49,588 nucleotides of DNA from Paraburkholderia sp. BCC1885 (GTDB lineage: Bacteria; Pseudomonadota; Gammaproteobacteria; Burkholderiales; Burkholderiaceae): contig NZ_CAAJGM010000215.1 of assembly GCF_900996235.1 (NCBI RefSeq), forward strand, positions 1 to 49,588. Reading direction: 5' to 3'. Shown piece after piece: positions 34,473-43,015 of this stretch. Positions within the stretch are counted from its first letter, which is position 1. Every line of letters begins with the position of its first letter. Below the pieces are notes generated by a model that saw only the letters and a list, made by a program, of their open reading frames with translations, was not told the origin of the DNA and searched no databases. Position numbers and translations under genes: made by a program.

Positions 34473-34811
34473 ATGGCTACCGCTTCGAATTTGAATCACC
34501 CACCGCAGGACATGGCCCAGGAGTGGGTGCAGGCCCTGGCCGGCTATCTCGAACTTTCGCTCGACAAGGGCAAATGCCTCGTCATGATGCGGCACGGCAG
34601 CGACGTCTGTTCAATCTACGTCGGCGATCCGTCCGATGAGGAAACGCCGTTGACCGTTCACGGTTCAATTGCCACCACCGTGGCCGACCGCATACTCGAA
34701 TCCACGCATCCCGGTAAGAATCAGATGACGGTGGGAGAGGAGACGTATCGCTTCTTTCGCAGCTTCACGCACATCGACGGAGTTGGGGCGGTGGTGTTCG
34801 CGCCGGCTTAG
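34473..34811 (+). CDS. Hypothetical protein at the left edge of the Tn7-like element
   Basis: 112-residue soluble protein of no recognised family. The sequence alternates helices and strands (LELSLDKGKCLVMMRHGSDVCSIYVGD, then ADRILESTHPG). GGGGGAA stands before the ATG at 34473. Its stop codon is about 50 bp from the proposed left end of the Tn7-like transposon. Tn7 relatives often insert just downstream of a target gene, so this gene might be, or lie next to, the attachment site. That link is speculative. Confidence 0.6.
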   Translation: MATASNLNHPPQDMAQEWVQALAGYLELSLDKGKCLVMMRHGSDVCSIYVGDPSDEETPLTVHGSIATTVADRILESTHPGKNQMTVGEETYRFFRSFTHIDGVGAVVFAPA

Positions 34812-34861
34812 GATGATGCCGCGGGCTGCGAATTGACGAGGCTGGTGAAAGCGGTGAAAAG

Positions 34862-34941
34862 TGGCAGGTTCTAACAATTGCCCTTAAAGGCGCTAATTGT
34901 CCTTAAGGATTCGAAAAATCCTTATAAATCAATGGCACTTC
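34862..34941 (+). repeat. Proposed left end of the Tn7-like element with tandem 19-bp sites
   Basis: The tip reads TGGCAG ... ACAATTGCCC (34862-34883). Three imperfect repeats follow at exactly 19-bp steps, with cores CCTTAAAGG (34882), CCTTAAGGA (34901) and CCTTATAAA (34920). The segment 34878-34901 matches, in inverted orientation, 47995-48017 near the other edge (TTxCCCTTAAAxGCGC...TGTC). Repeated short sites at the termini are what TnsB-type transposases bind. The flanking base composition changes here from GC-rich chromosome to more AT-rich DNA. Confidence 0.6.
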
Positions 34942-35039
34942 ACGCCTCCAACACCGCGACCGAGAATGAGCCCACGTTGCACCCGAAAAAATTCGCTCAG
35001 TTGGCGCAGTTCGAATAGTTATGCTTAAGCACGGGCTCG

Positions 35040-36662
35040 TCAGGCTGCGCTTTGGTCAGCGCCGGTGGGCTCGCTTCCATAATCGCTATGCGCGAGGTGT
35101 GAAAACCTGGCCGCGGCCTGAGAAATCTTCCGCTTCGAAACCGGATTGATAACATCAATCGGCGCCGCCGTCGGATGCTCCAGGAAGTGCTGCTTCACGA
35201 CCCCTTGAAGGTCCGGGAATCTCTTCACCGACTCTTCGATGTCTCGAGCGAGCATGACTTTAACGGTGTAGAGGTTCGGGCGCACGGTCGCCTGCACTTC
35301 CGCGATTCTTCTTTGAGCTTCCGCAGAAAGCTCTCCAGTGAGCCAGAGTTCGAAGGTGAGCTTGAGATTCTGGAACTCCGGATTATCGTTCGTCTGTTTC
35401 CGGACGTTCGGGATGCGCTTGGTCAGCCAGGCCTCAATTTCGTTGTCTGGCAATAGGTTGCCAGGTATTAGCCCTTTGCATTCAATGAATCGAATCTCCT
35501 GGCGTGGCACAACTACCCGGACGTCGACTTCCGCAATGTCTTTGCCGTCCTTGCGATAAATCTTGTTCATGTCGATGCTAGCGCCGGCCACCGACCTTCG
35601 CATAACATCTGCGACGACGAATTCGAACAGCGCCCCGCGGAGCGTGCCGGCTGCACCCTCGACCTTGCCGAGCTTTTCGAACAACCTAGAGAACTTCTCG
35701 GGGTCGATTGCTTGTGTTGCTACTTGCGCAAGCGTGGCGGTCAATTCCATCAGCGCACGGGCCACGTCGGTACCGAACAACGACTCTGTTGTCGCGGGGA
35801 TGATTCCTTCGCGGCGGATTGCGTCGAGGGCTTCGCGGCTGTATTGGTGGGCGACGAAGAATTGCAGGGTGCGAGTTTTATGCACCTGGCGTAGCGTTTT
35901 GCACTTGTAGATGAACGGCAGGAGGTCGCTCAACCCGACCTCCTCCCTCAAGAGCACGTCCAAAACCATGAAACCGGGATTCGGGCGACCGTTACTCCAA
36001 GTTGCCAGTGCACTGACATATGACGGCGCCGTCAAATCCCACTGAAAAATGGAGACAGTAGGTGCGGCACCCTGTTGGTTGCTCCGCTGCTTAAATGTCC
36101 CGTAGCTACCGAACGCAAGTCTTGCCGCCCAGTCCTGAACAGACTGGAGCAGCACGGTCTCAGCAATCAGTCGAGCGCGGACTTCAGGGAGCAGTTCTTC
36201 AAGAGAGGCGTCCTTCTTCGCGAAAGCAAAGCACTCGCCTAAACCAGGTACCTCGATGGTCTGAAACAGCTCAGTGGCCACAAGGTCCTGCCAAACACGT
36301 TCGAAGGAGATTTGGCGGTCGCCGGACGAGATACCTGCCGCAGATGCGAGGTGTGCCAGCGGAAGAAGGCCGCCACGCGCTCTGAGAGCTCGAATCACTC
36401 GCGCATATGCACCGTTACCTTCCTCGAGCGCCTCGGCTAATCGCCTCCAGAATTTATCGCTCCCGTATTGCGCCGCCGTATACAGGAACTTTGCCTTGCG
36501 CGCGAACGGCAGTTTCAGCTCGCGTACCGACTTGCTTCGTCGTTCGACTTTCTTTCTCGCTGCCGCCGGCGTGATGCCCAGCCATTTTTCAAGGCCGACA
36601 GCAAGCTGGCCGCTCAACTGCGGCCCCTCACTAGACAGCAGTTCAAGTACGTGGTCACGCAT
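35040..36662 (-). CDS. PD-(D/E)xK nuclease with N-terminal winged-helix region
   Basis: 540-residue protein, likely a DNA-cleaving enzyme. The C-terminal half shows a restriction-endonuclease-like core: Glu in GTLRGALFEFVVADVMRR (~347), Asp in IAEVDVRVV (~379) and the ECK triad in IRFIECKGLIPGN (~392-394). The N-terminal ~180 residues appear to be two small helical or winged-helix units (VLELLSSEGPQLSGQLAVGLEKWLG; VIRALRARGGLLPLAHLASAAGI). I do not recognise a named family. It carries its own promoter and ribosome site (AAGGA) and lies inside the element, so it is probably cargo, perhaps antiphage defence or target-related; this is inference. Confidence 0.75.
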   Translation of the reverse strand: MRDHVLELLSSEGPQLSGQLAVGLEKWLGITPAAARKKVERRSKSVRELKLPFARKAKFLYTAAQYGSDKFWRRLAEALEEGNGAYARVIRALRARGGLLPLAHLASAAGISSGDRQISFERVWQDLVATELFQTIEVPGLGECFAFAKKDASLEELLPEVRARLIAETVLLQSVQDWAARLAFGSYGTFKQRSNQQGAAPTVSIFQWDLTAPSYVSALATWSNGRPNPGFMVLDVLLREEVGLSDLLPFIYKCKTLRQVHKTRTLQFFVAHQYSREALDAIRREGIIPATTESLFGTDVARALMELTATLAQVATQAIDPEKFSRLFEKLGKVEGAAGTLRGALFEFVVADVMRRSVAGASIDMNKIYRKDGKDIAEVDVRVVVPRQEIRFIECKGLIPGNLLPDNEIEAWLTKRIPNVRKQTNDNPEFQNLKLTFELWLTGELSAEAQRRIAEVQATVRPNLYTVKVMLARDIEESVKRFPDLQGVVKQHFLEHPTAAPIDVINPVSKRKISQAAARFSHLAHSDYGSEPTGADQSAA

Positions 36663-36984
36663 TGCTCATTCCTTGTCACAGAGCGCTATTTATAATTATA
36701 GGGCGGCGTGACTTCGGCGCGCAAATTTTTTTGTTCGAGATGAAAAATATCGTTTAAAAACAATTGCTTGCTAAATATTTTTGACATCGCGAGGCGAAGG
36801 ACTGCCCAAAATGCCGTCACAGTTCAGGCGACGACTTATCGGTAGGGGCCCAACGGTGCCTCCCCGGAAGCCCGCCGGCCGCGTCGGAAGCGTGCGGTCG
36901 AACGGCCCCGGCCCTGCGGTAAGCGTTGAGAAGCTCACTGGAGTACGGGCGCGCGGCCCCGCTTAGAGAAGCAGGGCGCGACGC
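36663..36984 (-). promoter_or_regulatory. Promoter region of the nuclease gene
   Basis: 322 bp between tnsB and the nuclease gene. On the minus strand a TATAAT box (about 36697-36702) lies 18 bp after TTGCGC, roughly 35 bp before the nuclease ATG. Upstream is an AT-rich tract (36720-36785). The half nearer tnsB is GC-rich and has no supported gene. Confidence 0.55.
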
Positions 36985-39399
36985 CTACGCGCCAAGGCGC
37001 TGCGACGCGGCGCGCAAATGTGCGGCCAAAATTGCATCGTATTCATCGTCGAAATCAGCGTCGACGACGACCGTGCCATCTTCGGTGAGGAACACTTCCG
37101 ACTTCACAGCCTCGAACTGCTCCTGTGCCTCGTCAACATTCGCTGTCGAACCCTCCGCTCTAGCAAAGCGCTTCCTATCCTGCCTCACCTTCGCGTTCTT
37201 GCGAGCTCCGCGAATCGTCTCGGCTTCGAGGACCGTATCGAGCGCCTTGTTCGAGCGCCGCTGGTGGTCGTCCACCTTCTTCTGCGCCTTGTTGGTGAGA
37301 GTGTTTGCCTTGTGGCGATGCCTACCTTGCTCAACCTCATCCTCTACCGCGAGTGCAGCGTCATCCCAGTTACGAAGCTCAAGAGCTTTCCAAGTGACTT
37401 TTTCGACCATGAACTCGTCTTCCCGCACAAGTCCCAACTCCCCGCGGTTGCCGCGATTGTCCCGCCACTGTAGCGTCGCTGCATGAACTCCGACACGCTT
37501 GTACTCGATTTTCATCTGCTCTGACTTGCTAGCCCGAGAAGCCATAAAGTCATCGTAGTGGTCATCGAGTTCATCAGACCTCCACCGTTTCGAGAGGTAA
37601 CCAACCTTCCCGCCGCGAACTGTACCGGGACACCACGGGATAAACTTTTCCCAAGCCTCCTGCTCGGTCAGTTCGACCTTTTGGTCGCCGATGCGTGCGG
37701 CCTGGTGGTACCCCCAGAGAGTAGTCGGATTGATATGGTGGCAGCCGTTCATGCGCATGGTTTCGCTTCGCAGATGGCGCTTCTTCGAAAAGCGGTTGAC
37801 GTGCTGGATAGCCACCAAGACCAACTCTTCCAATTGCTCGACCGTGATGGGCTTTTCCTTTCTTGCGCGGTCTCGAAGGTCTTTCGAAAGCAAGGCTTGT
37901 TGCCGCGTGTAGGCACCGGGAGCTTCTGACATCAACCGCAACATGATGCCGTTCAGGCTCTCACCGGTTCCCTTTTTTTCGCCTGCTGCCGGGGGCGCCA
38001 AATACATGATGAGATGCATCTCCTTGCACGCCGTGGCGATAACAGCGTCGCTTGCACCCGCGCCGTTATCGACGAAGACACCATCGATTGAACCGTGCAC
38101 CAAGTCATTGACGTCGCGAAGGCCGAGTTCGCGTGCACGTTTGGCTTTGTCAATATAGATGGAGGCTATGCATCGCCGGAATGATTCATTGTCCTCTCCT
38201 TCCATCGCGATTTCATACCCGACCACAGCTCCCGTTCGCCGGGAAACCGCGAAAATGATGGTCACGAAGATGGGTTCAATCTTGCCGGCAACAAGCGCAG
38301 CAACAGGTACCTTGGCAACGAAGCCATCAACGTCAACGATTTCGAGACTCATGTCCAGAGTCAGGTGTGTCGCCTGCCCAGACTTCGAGGATAGATACTT
38401 TCGCGAAAGCCGACGGCCGAGTTGTCTTCGCTTGGCGTCGGTCGCTGCGAGGATGTATGTGTTGACGTGGTAGAGGAACTGCTTCCAACGGGGAATCAAG
38501 CGCTCGGGATACTTCCCATACTGGTCGCTCACCATCGCGCTGTACGTATTGATGAGCGTCATCCTTTCGCCGATGTAGTATTTTTCGATAGCCACGACGA
38601 ACTTGGCGAAGTCTGCCGGACGCACATGTGTTTTGCGCATCATCCGTGGATGCCCCAAATACTCGGTCTTGTCGTCAGCGATTTTTTCCAACCGCGTTCT
38701 CGGGCCGGGGCGACGGGTGTTTACCGCTGTGCGCTGTTTGCCTCCCCCACCTCTAAGCGAGGTTCGTTTAATCAGTGCGCGCGGTACGCCACCGTAAGCG
38801 CAGTGTCTGTGGAAATACTCGAGGATTGTGGTCTGATAACCTGGTTGCTGTCCCATGTTCTGCCAGACGTGACGCAGCGCCTCCGCCCTGGCGGTCGGGT
38901 CGCTCAAGATGAACGGATTGAACATGTCCTTCGGCGCACCGTTGTAGTCGACCGTGACATCCGAATAAGCCTTGACGATAGACTTCCGACGCTCAAGGCC
39001 AACCAAGCTCGCCTCGGAGACAGGAATGGACTCTTTTTGGATTTCATCTGGCGTGAAGATGTCGGAGATGGAATAGACGTCGCTCAATGGGTCATCAGCG
39101 TCATCGAGATTCCAGCGTTCCCAATGCCCACCGCCATAGAGCGTGCTGCTTCCGCTTCCGGCCACCAGTCGGAGCACGTAGAGGTGGCGATTGTGCGCGT
39201 CCCACGTTACCGCCCGATAGAAGAAACCCCCGTTATCTCGTCTGCGGGCAAACAGTTTCATCGGAACCAGCCCGGAGGGCCAAGCTCGCCGATGGTAGCT
39301 TTCAATGATGCGCGCTGCGAAAGCTTCGTCCGTAATGATGCGAGGCGGAGGAACGGGCGAGCTCTCCTTCGCCGCGGGAGGCATGATATGCGAGCGCAT
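36985..39399 (-). CDS. tnsB: TnsB-type DDE transposase
   Basis: 804-residue transposase of the TnsB/Mu-like retroviral-integrase fold; in Tn7 it binds the ends and makes the 3' cuts and joinings. The catalytic triad can be placed: Asp in HLTLDMSLEIVDVDGF (~349), Asp in GVFVDNGAGASD (~442) and Glu in KKGTGESLNGIMLRL (~481), the last spaced by about 39 residues as usual. The region before it contains helical DNA-binding segments, and a basic C terminus rich in Lys/Arg follows. It is somewhat longer than Tn7 TnsB. AAGGAG lies 7 bases before the ATG at 39399, which decides the start over an upstream TTG. It follows tnsA by about 52 bp. Confidence 0.88.
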   Translation of the reverse strand: MRSHIMPPAAKESSPVPPPRIITDEAFAARIIESYHRRAWPSGLVPMKLFARRRDNGGFFYRAVTWDAHNRHLYVLRLVAGSGSSTLYGGGHWERWNLDDADDPLSDVYSISDIFTPDEIQKESIPVSEASLVGLERRKSIVKAYSDVTVDYNGAPKDMFNPFILSDPTARAEALRHVWQNMGQQPGYQTTILEYFHRHCAYGGVPRALIKRTSLRGGGGKQRTAVNTRRPGPRTRLEKIADDKTEYLGHPRMMRKTHVRPADFAKFVVAIEKYYIGERMTLINTYSAMVSDQYGKYPERLIPRWKQFLYHVNTYILAATDAKRRQLGRRLSRKYLSSKSGQATHLTLDMSLEIVDVDGFVAKVPVAALVAGKIEPIFVTIIFAVSRRTGAVVGYEIAMEGEDNESFRRCIASIYIDKAKRARELGLRDVNDLVHGSIDGVFVDNGAGASDAVIATACKEMHLIMYLAPPAAGEKKGTGESLNGIMLRLMSEAPGAYTRQQALLSKDLRDRARKEKPITVEQLEELVLVAIQHVNRFSKKRHLRSETMRMNGCHHINPTTLWGYHQAARIGDQKVELTEQEAWEKFIPWCPGTVRGGKVGYLSKRWRSDELDDHYDDFMASRASKSEQMKIEYKRVGVHAATLQWRDNRGNRGELGLVREDEFMVEKVTWKALELRNWDDAALAVEDEVEQGRHRHKANTLTNKAQKKVDDHQRRSNKALDTVLEAETIRGARKNAKVRQDRKRFARAEGSTANVDEAQEQFEAVKSEVFLTEDGTVVVDADFDDEYDAILAAHLRAASQRLGA

Positions 39400-39451
39400 G
39401 AGTTTCTCCTTGAAGCACGGCCGGCTGAAGCGCCGGCCTGAATGAAGAGGT

Positions 39452-40300
39452 TTAAGCGAGCGGAATCGAGAGTCGCGCGTCAACGCGCTTGGAGTGGTCC
39501 AACGTGACGAATCCGTGCGACACGGCCGACACGAAAAGATGAACGGCCGTGTTCATGCTGACGCCCATGCTGCTTGCGCGGCGCTCCAGCACTGCGTGTA
39601 AGGTTCCGCGAACGCTGTGGGACATCAGGTTGTCTGCAAAACTTCGAGAAGGCTCGTACAGGTGGCGGACCTTCTGGCTCTTTGCCATTGACCACAGCGC
39701 GGCGAAGTTCCCGAGTTCTCGGCTCGGAATCGCGTTCGAACGCAGCATCTCCCACGTCCAGTGCCGGCCAGCGGAAAGCGTACGTTCCTTGATTGTCCGG
39801 TCCTCATCCTTCTTCTCAAGGACGTGACGGGCATGTTTAACGCTGACGACGTGGTAGCGCAGCGTGCGAAGCTTTGGATGCCAATACGTAAGCACCAAGT
39901 CAAACGTGAGCAGGTCCGAGCGGTTCATCTTCTTGCCACCGGCCAGCGCCCGTAGATACGCTTCGTCGGTGTAGTACGGATACTGCTCACGAATATCGAC
40001 CACATATGGGTGGAACATCAACGCGAGCTGGATTGTGAATTCGCCCATCGAAAGGGCCTGGAGTACCCGGTTTTCTTTCAAGCTTGGCAACACCCCGCGC
40101 GTGGCTAGTGATGGCGTCCGTGCTTCCAGTATCGATTCGTACCTCTCCCCAGTCTCCCAGCCGTATTTGCGTATTTCGGACGAACGTGACCGGCCTTTTC
40201 GGGATCGTGACCGGCGATTTCGGGAACGTGACCGGGCATTTCGGGAACGTGACCGAGCGGACCGGAAGGCAGGATAGGCGTTGCGCATGACATCAACCAC
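39452..40300 (-). CDS. Chimeric IS21-TnsA reading frame (TnsA catalytic part)
   Basis: Open frame of 282 codons. The first 46 are read from the IS21 left end, where repeated transposase-binding sites translate as an Arg/Ser-rich stretch, and the last 236 are native TnsA with the whole E-D-K nuclease core. No good ribosome site precedes the ATG at 40300 and no promoter was identified, so expression is uncertain. If made, the protein could keep nuclease chemistry but lack the TnsA N terminus. Confidence 0.45.
   Translation of the reverse strand: MVDVMRNAYPAFRSARSRSRNARSRSRNRRSRSRKGRSRSSEIRKYGWETGERYESILEARTPSLATRGVLPSLKENRVLQALSMGEFTIQLALMFHPYVVDIREQYPYYTDEAYLRALAGGKKMNRSDLLTFDLVLTYWHPKLRTLRYHVVSVKHARHVLEKKDEDRTIKERTLSAGRHWTWEMLRSNAIPSRELGNFAALWSMAKSQKVRHLYEPSRSFADNLMSHSVRGTLHAVLERRASSMGVSMNTAVHLFVSAVSHGFVTLDHSKRVDARLSIPLA
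40172..40250 (+). repeat. IS21 left-end transposase-binding repeats
   Basis: Four near-identical units at about 20-bp steps: ATTTCGGACGAACGTGACC, TTTTCGGGATCGTGACC, ATTTCGGGAACGTGACC and ATTTCGGGAACGTGACC. Two inverted copies stand at the right end (about 42695-42727). Multiple terminal repeats of this kind are usual for IS21 elements. Confidence 0.85.
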
Positions 40301-40335
40301 GCGGGCTATGCTCGCCGGCTTTTGCCGGAGAGAGC

Positions 40336-41859
40336 ATGCCCGCGCACCGGATGAACATGCGCATGATCAAGGACGTTTTACGACTTAAATTCGACGGCGG
40401 CTTCTCGCACGACCGGATCGCCGCGTCGCTGGGCATTTCCAAGGGCGTGGTCACGAAGTACGTCGGACTGGCGGGTGCCGCCGGGCTGGACTGGGCGAGT
40501 GCCTGCGACATGGATGAAGCCGAACTCGAGCGGCGGCTTCTCGGCAAGCCTGCGGGACCGGCAGCCTACGCCCAGCCCGACTACGGACGCATCCATCAGG
40601 AACTGCGCCGCAAGGGCGTGACACTGACGTTGCTGTGGGAGGAGTACCAGGCCGAATTCGCCGACCGGCAGACCTACCGCTACACGCAGTTCTGCGAGCA
40701 TTACAAGGCGTTCACGAAACGACTGAAGCGCTCGATGCGTCAGATCCACCGCGCTGGCGAGAAGCTGTTTGTCGACTTTGCCGGTCCCACTTTGCCGCTG
40801 ACCACCGGACGCCGCGCGCATATCTTCGTGGCTGCCATGGGCGCCTCGAGCTACACGTTCGCGTGCGCGACGCCGGCCGAAACGATGGAGGACTGGCTGG
40901 GCGGCATCGCACGCGCGCTGACCTTCTATGGGGGTGTGCCGCAGCTCATCGTGCCGGACAACCCGCGCGCGATGATTGCCGATCCGGACCGCTATGAACC
41001 TCGTGCCGGCGACACCGTGCTGGACTTTGCGCGTCATTACGGCACCTCATTCCTTCCTGCTCGCGTATATCGCCCGAGGGACAAACCGAAAGTAGAAGTT
41101 GCGGTCCAGGTGGTCGAACGCTGGATCATGGCGCGCCTGCGTCATCACCGGTTTGCGTCGGTCCACTCGGTCAATGAGGCCATCGGTCCGCTGCTCAGGA
41201 ATCTGAACGAGCGCCCGTTCCAGAAGCTGCCGGGATGCCGTGCCAGCGCATTCGCACAACTGGACGCGCCGGCATTGCAGTCGCTGCCAGCCCAGCCCTA
41301 TGAACTGGCGCGCTTCAAGACGGTGACCGTTCACATTGACTATCACGTCGAGATCGACAAACACCGCTACAGCGTGCCGCACGCTCTGGTCGGACTCAAG
41401 CTCGATGCGCGCATCACCGCTGGCGCTGTCGAACTCCTGCATCGTGGTCGCCGTGTCGCGAGCCACGCCCGCAATGACCGCGCGGGCGGCTATACGACCG
41501 TCGTCGAACACATGCCGGCCGCACACCGCGCCCATCTCGAATGGACGCCGCAGCGGTTGATTCACTGGGGCCAGCAGATCGGCGCGGCGACCGGCGCGCT
41601 CGTCACCCGGCTGCTACAGGAACAACGTCACCCGGAACATGGCTATCGGGCGTGCCTCGGACTGCTCTCGCTCTCACGTCGTTATGGCCGCGAGCGCCTC
41701 GAAGCAGCGTGTGTGCTGGCACTGGAACTCGGTGTGCACCGTTACCGCCATGTGCGCGACATCCTGATCAACAACCGCGACCGGGCAACCACAGCAACGC
41801 CTGCCGACTGGATCAGCCCGAGCCACGCGCATGTGCGCGGCCCCGGCTACTACCAATAA
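40336..41859 (+). CDS. istA: IS21-family transposase IstA
   Basis: 507-residue DDE transposase of the IS. The N-terminal helix-turn-helix is visible (GGFSHDRIAASLGISKGVVTKYV). The integrase core has Asp ~146 (KLFVDFAGPTLPL), Asp ~208 (QLIVPDNPRAMI) and Glu ~253 (DKPKVEVAVQVVERWI). A C-terminal basic region (YHVEIDKHRYSVPHALVG) follows, typical of IstA. It is translationally close to istB, 12 bp apart. It looks intact. Confidence 0.95.
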   Translation: MPAHRMNMRMIKDVLRLKFDGGFSHDRIAASLGISKGVVTKYVGLAGAAGLDWASACDMDEAELERRLLGKPAGPAAYAQPDYGRIHQELRRKGVTLTLLWEEYQAEFADRQTYRYTQFCEHYKAFTKRLKRSMRQIHRAGEKLFVDFAGPTLPLTTGRRAHIFVAAMGASSYTFACATPAETMEDWLGGIARALTFYGGVPQLIVPDNPRAMIADPDRYEPRAGDTVLDFARHYGTSFLPARVYRPRDKPKVEVAVQVVERWIMARLRHHRFASVHSVNEAIGPLLRNLNERPFQKLPGCRASAFAQLDAPALQSLPAQPYELARFKTVTVHIDYHVEIDKHRYSVPHALVGLKLDARITAGAVELLHRGRRVASHARNDRAGGYTTVVEHMPAAHRAHLEWTPQRLIHWGQQIGAATGALVTRLLQEQRHPEHGYRACLGLLSLSRRYGRERLEAACVLALELGVHRYRHVRDILINNRDRATTATPADWISPSHAHVRGPGYYQ

Positions 41860-41871
41860 AGAAAACCCGCC

Positions 41872-42639
41872 ATGATGATGCAACAGACACTGACACAACT
41901 GCGCACCTTGAAGCTTGACGGCTTCGCTGACGGCCTGGAAGAACAATTGACGCAGCCCGGCGCGGCCAGTCTGAGCTTCGAGGAACGGCTGTCGCTGCTG
42001 GTTGACCGGGAAGCCATCTGGCGTGATGATCGGCGCCGTACCCGACTGCTCAAGCTGGCTCGACTCAAGTATCCGCAGGCCGCAATCGAGGACCTCGACA
42101 CACGCGCCGGTCGCGGCGTAGACCAGCGCTCACTCACAAGCCTCGCTCTCGGTGACTGGGTCGAAGCGGGCTACAGCCTGCTGATCAGCGGCCCAACCGG
42201 CGCCGGCAAATCATGGCTTGCCTGCGCGCTCGCGCAATACGCCTGCCGGCGCGGGCATTCGGCGTTGTATCTGCGGGTGCCGCGCCTGAGTGAGGAACTG
42301 CGCGTTCTGCACGGCAACGGCGGCTTCACGAAATGGCTGCTGCAGGTCGCTCGCGTTGACGTCCTCCTGCTGGACGACTGGGGAATGGCTCCCCTTGATG
42401 CGATGGTTCGAAATGATCTGCTCGAGATGATCGATGACCGCTCGGCGGGCAAGGCCACTATCGTCACCAGCCAGCTACCGATTGAACACTGGCATGGATG
42501 GATCGGCGACGAAACCATCGCCGATGCAATGCTCGATCGTCTCATGCAGCGTCATCACCGGATCACGCTCACCGGCGAATCGCTCAGAAAAGCCTTACCC
42601 AAACCCAACACCCTGGAGCCCGAACTCGACCAGAACTGA
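41872..42639 (+). CDS. istB: IS21-family ATPase IstB
   Basis: 255-residue AAA+ helper of the IS21 transposase. Intact Walker A (ISGPTGAGKSWLACALA, ~107-121) and Walker B (VDVLLLDDWGMAPLD, ~162-175), and arginine-containing sensor regions near ILDRLMQRHHRITLTGESLR. These intact ATP motifs contrast with the TnsC-like protein of the host element. The gene appears complete. Confidence 0.95.
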   Translation: MMMQQTLTQLRTLKLDGFADGLEEQLTQPGAASLSFEERLSLLVDREAIWRDDRRRTRLLKLARLKYPQAAIEDLDTRAGRGVDQRSLTSLALGDWVEAGYSLLISGPTGAGKSWLACALAQYACRRGHSALYLRVPRLSEELRVLHGNGGFTKWLLQVARVDVLLLDDWGMAPLDAMVRNDLLEMIDDRSAGKATIVTSQLPIEHWHGWIGDETIADAMLDRLMQRHHRITLTGESLRKALPKPNTLEPELDQN

Positions 42640-42709
42640 CAAGGAAACCTACAATCGATACCGCGCAACGCCAAACGCGCCGAATCGGTCACGTTCCCGA
42701 AATCGGCGG

Positions 42710-43003
42710 TCACGTTCGCCGAAATCCGCAGTATTCATCGAACGGCTCGACCTCAAGGCCTGGAGGCATCGCGAAGGGACGTGGCAAATCGAAGATATGG
42801 AAGTCGGTCTGCTCGATTAGCGTGGCGTGTTCTGGAGTGCAGCCAGAATTGGTCTGCTCAGCCTCAGACTTCGTCGCGGTGCTCGCAGTCTCACGGATAT
42901 AAGGCTGACGACGATATCCCGAAGCCCGAGGCTTGCGGGGACGCTCTTCGTAAACGTCGACGGCGGGGTCGAACGCTGGTTGCTCATCCGGAAGTTTTCG
43001 CAT
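42710..43003 (-). CDS. TnsA N-terminal fragment
   Basis: 97-codon frame: 91 native TnsA codons ending DEY, then CGFRRT read from the IS end before a stop. The native part is long and low in recognisable structure (Pro-, Arg- and acidic-rich), an N-terminal extension relative to Tn7 TnsA. It has a good ribosome site (GGAGG). It lacks all catalytic residues. Confidence 0.75.
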   Translation of the reverse strand: MRKLPDEQPAFDPAVDVYEERPRKPRASGYRRQPYIRETASTATKSEAEQTNSGCTPEHATLIEQTDFHIFDLPRPFAMPPGLEVEPFDEYCGFRRT

Positions 43004-43015
43004 GACACGCCTCCA

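Larger units (their letters stand above)
40168..42730 (+). mobile_element. IS21-family insertion sequence
   Basis: 2563-bp element with istA and istB, tips TGCG...CGCA and a 5-bp target duplication. The left end has four and the right end two copies of a ~18-bp motif with core TTTCGGGAACGTGACC, as multiple transposase-binding sites. The outermost pair is TGCGTATTTCGGACGAACG (left) and TGCGGATTTCGGCGAACG (right, inverted). Confidence 0.93.
40163..42735. repeat. 5-bp target duplication of the IS21 element
   Basis: GTATT at 40163-40167 and again at 42731-42735, directly abutting the TGCG...CGCA tips of the IS. It marks a recent, clean insertion. Confidence 0.9.
39452..43003 (-). pseudogene. tnsA: tnsA interrupted by an IS21-family element
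   Basis: TnsA is the restriction-like endonuclease that cuts the 5' ends in Tn7-type cut-and-paste. The gene starts at 43003 (GGAGG 7 bases upstream, 12 bp after tniQ) and runs 91 codons to DEY, where the IS enters at GTATT. The remaining 236 codons resume at GWETGERY on the other side. Removing 40168-42730 plus one GTATT copy joins ...VEPFDEY to GWETG... in frame, 327 codons. In that chain the catalytic set is Glu132 (SMGEFTIQLALMFHP), Asp179 (LLTFDLVL) and Lys200 (VVSVKHAR), with the TnsA hallmark VVDIREQYP. The break is upstream of all catalytic residues. Confidence 0.9.

Noticed and set aside
40172..40260. Short direct repeats at regular spacing resembling a mini CRISPR array
   Set aside because: They are IS21 terminal transposase-binding repeats; inverted copies stand at the other end of the IS, spacers are only 2-4 bases, and no cas genes exist in the window.
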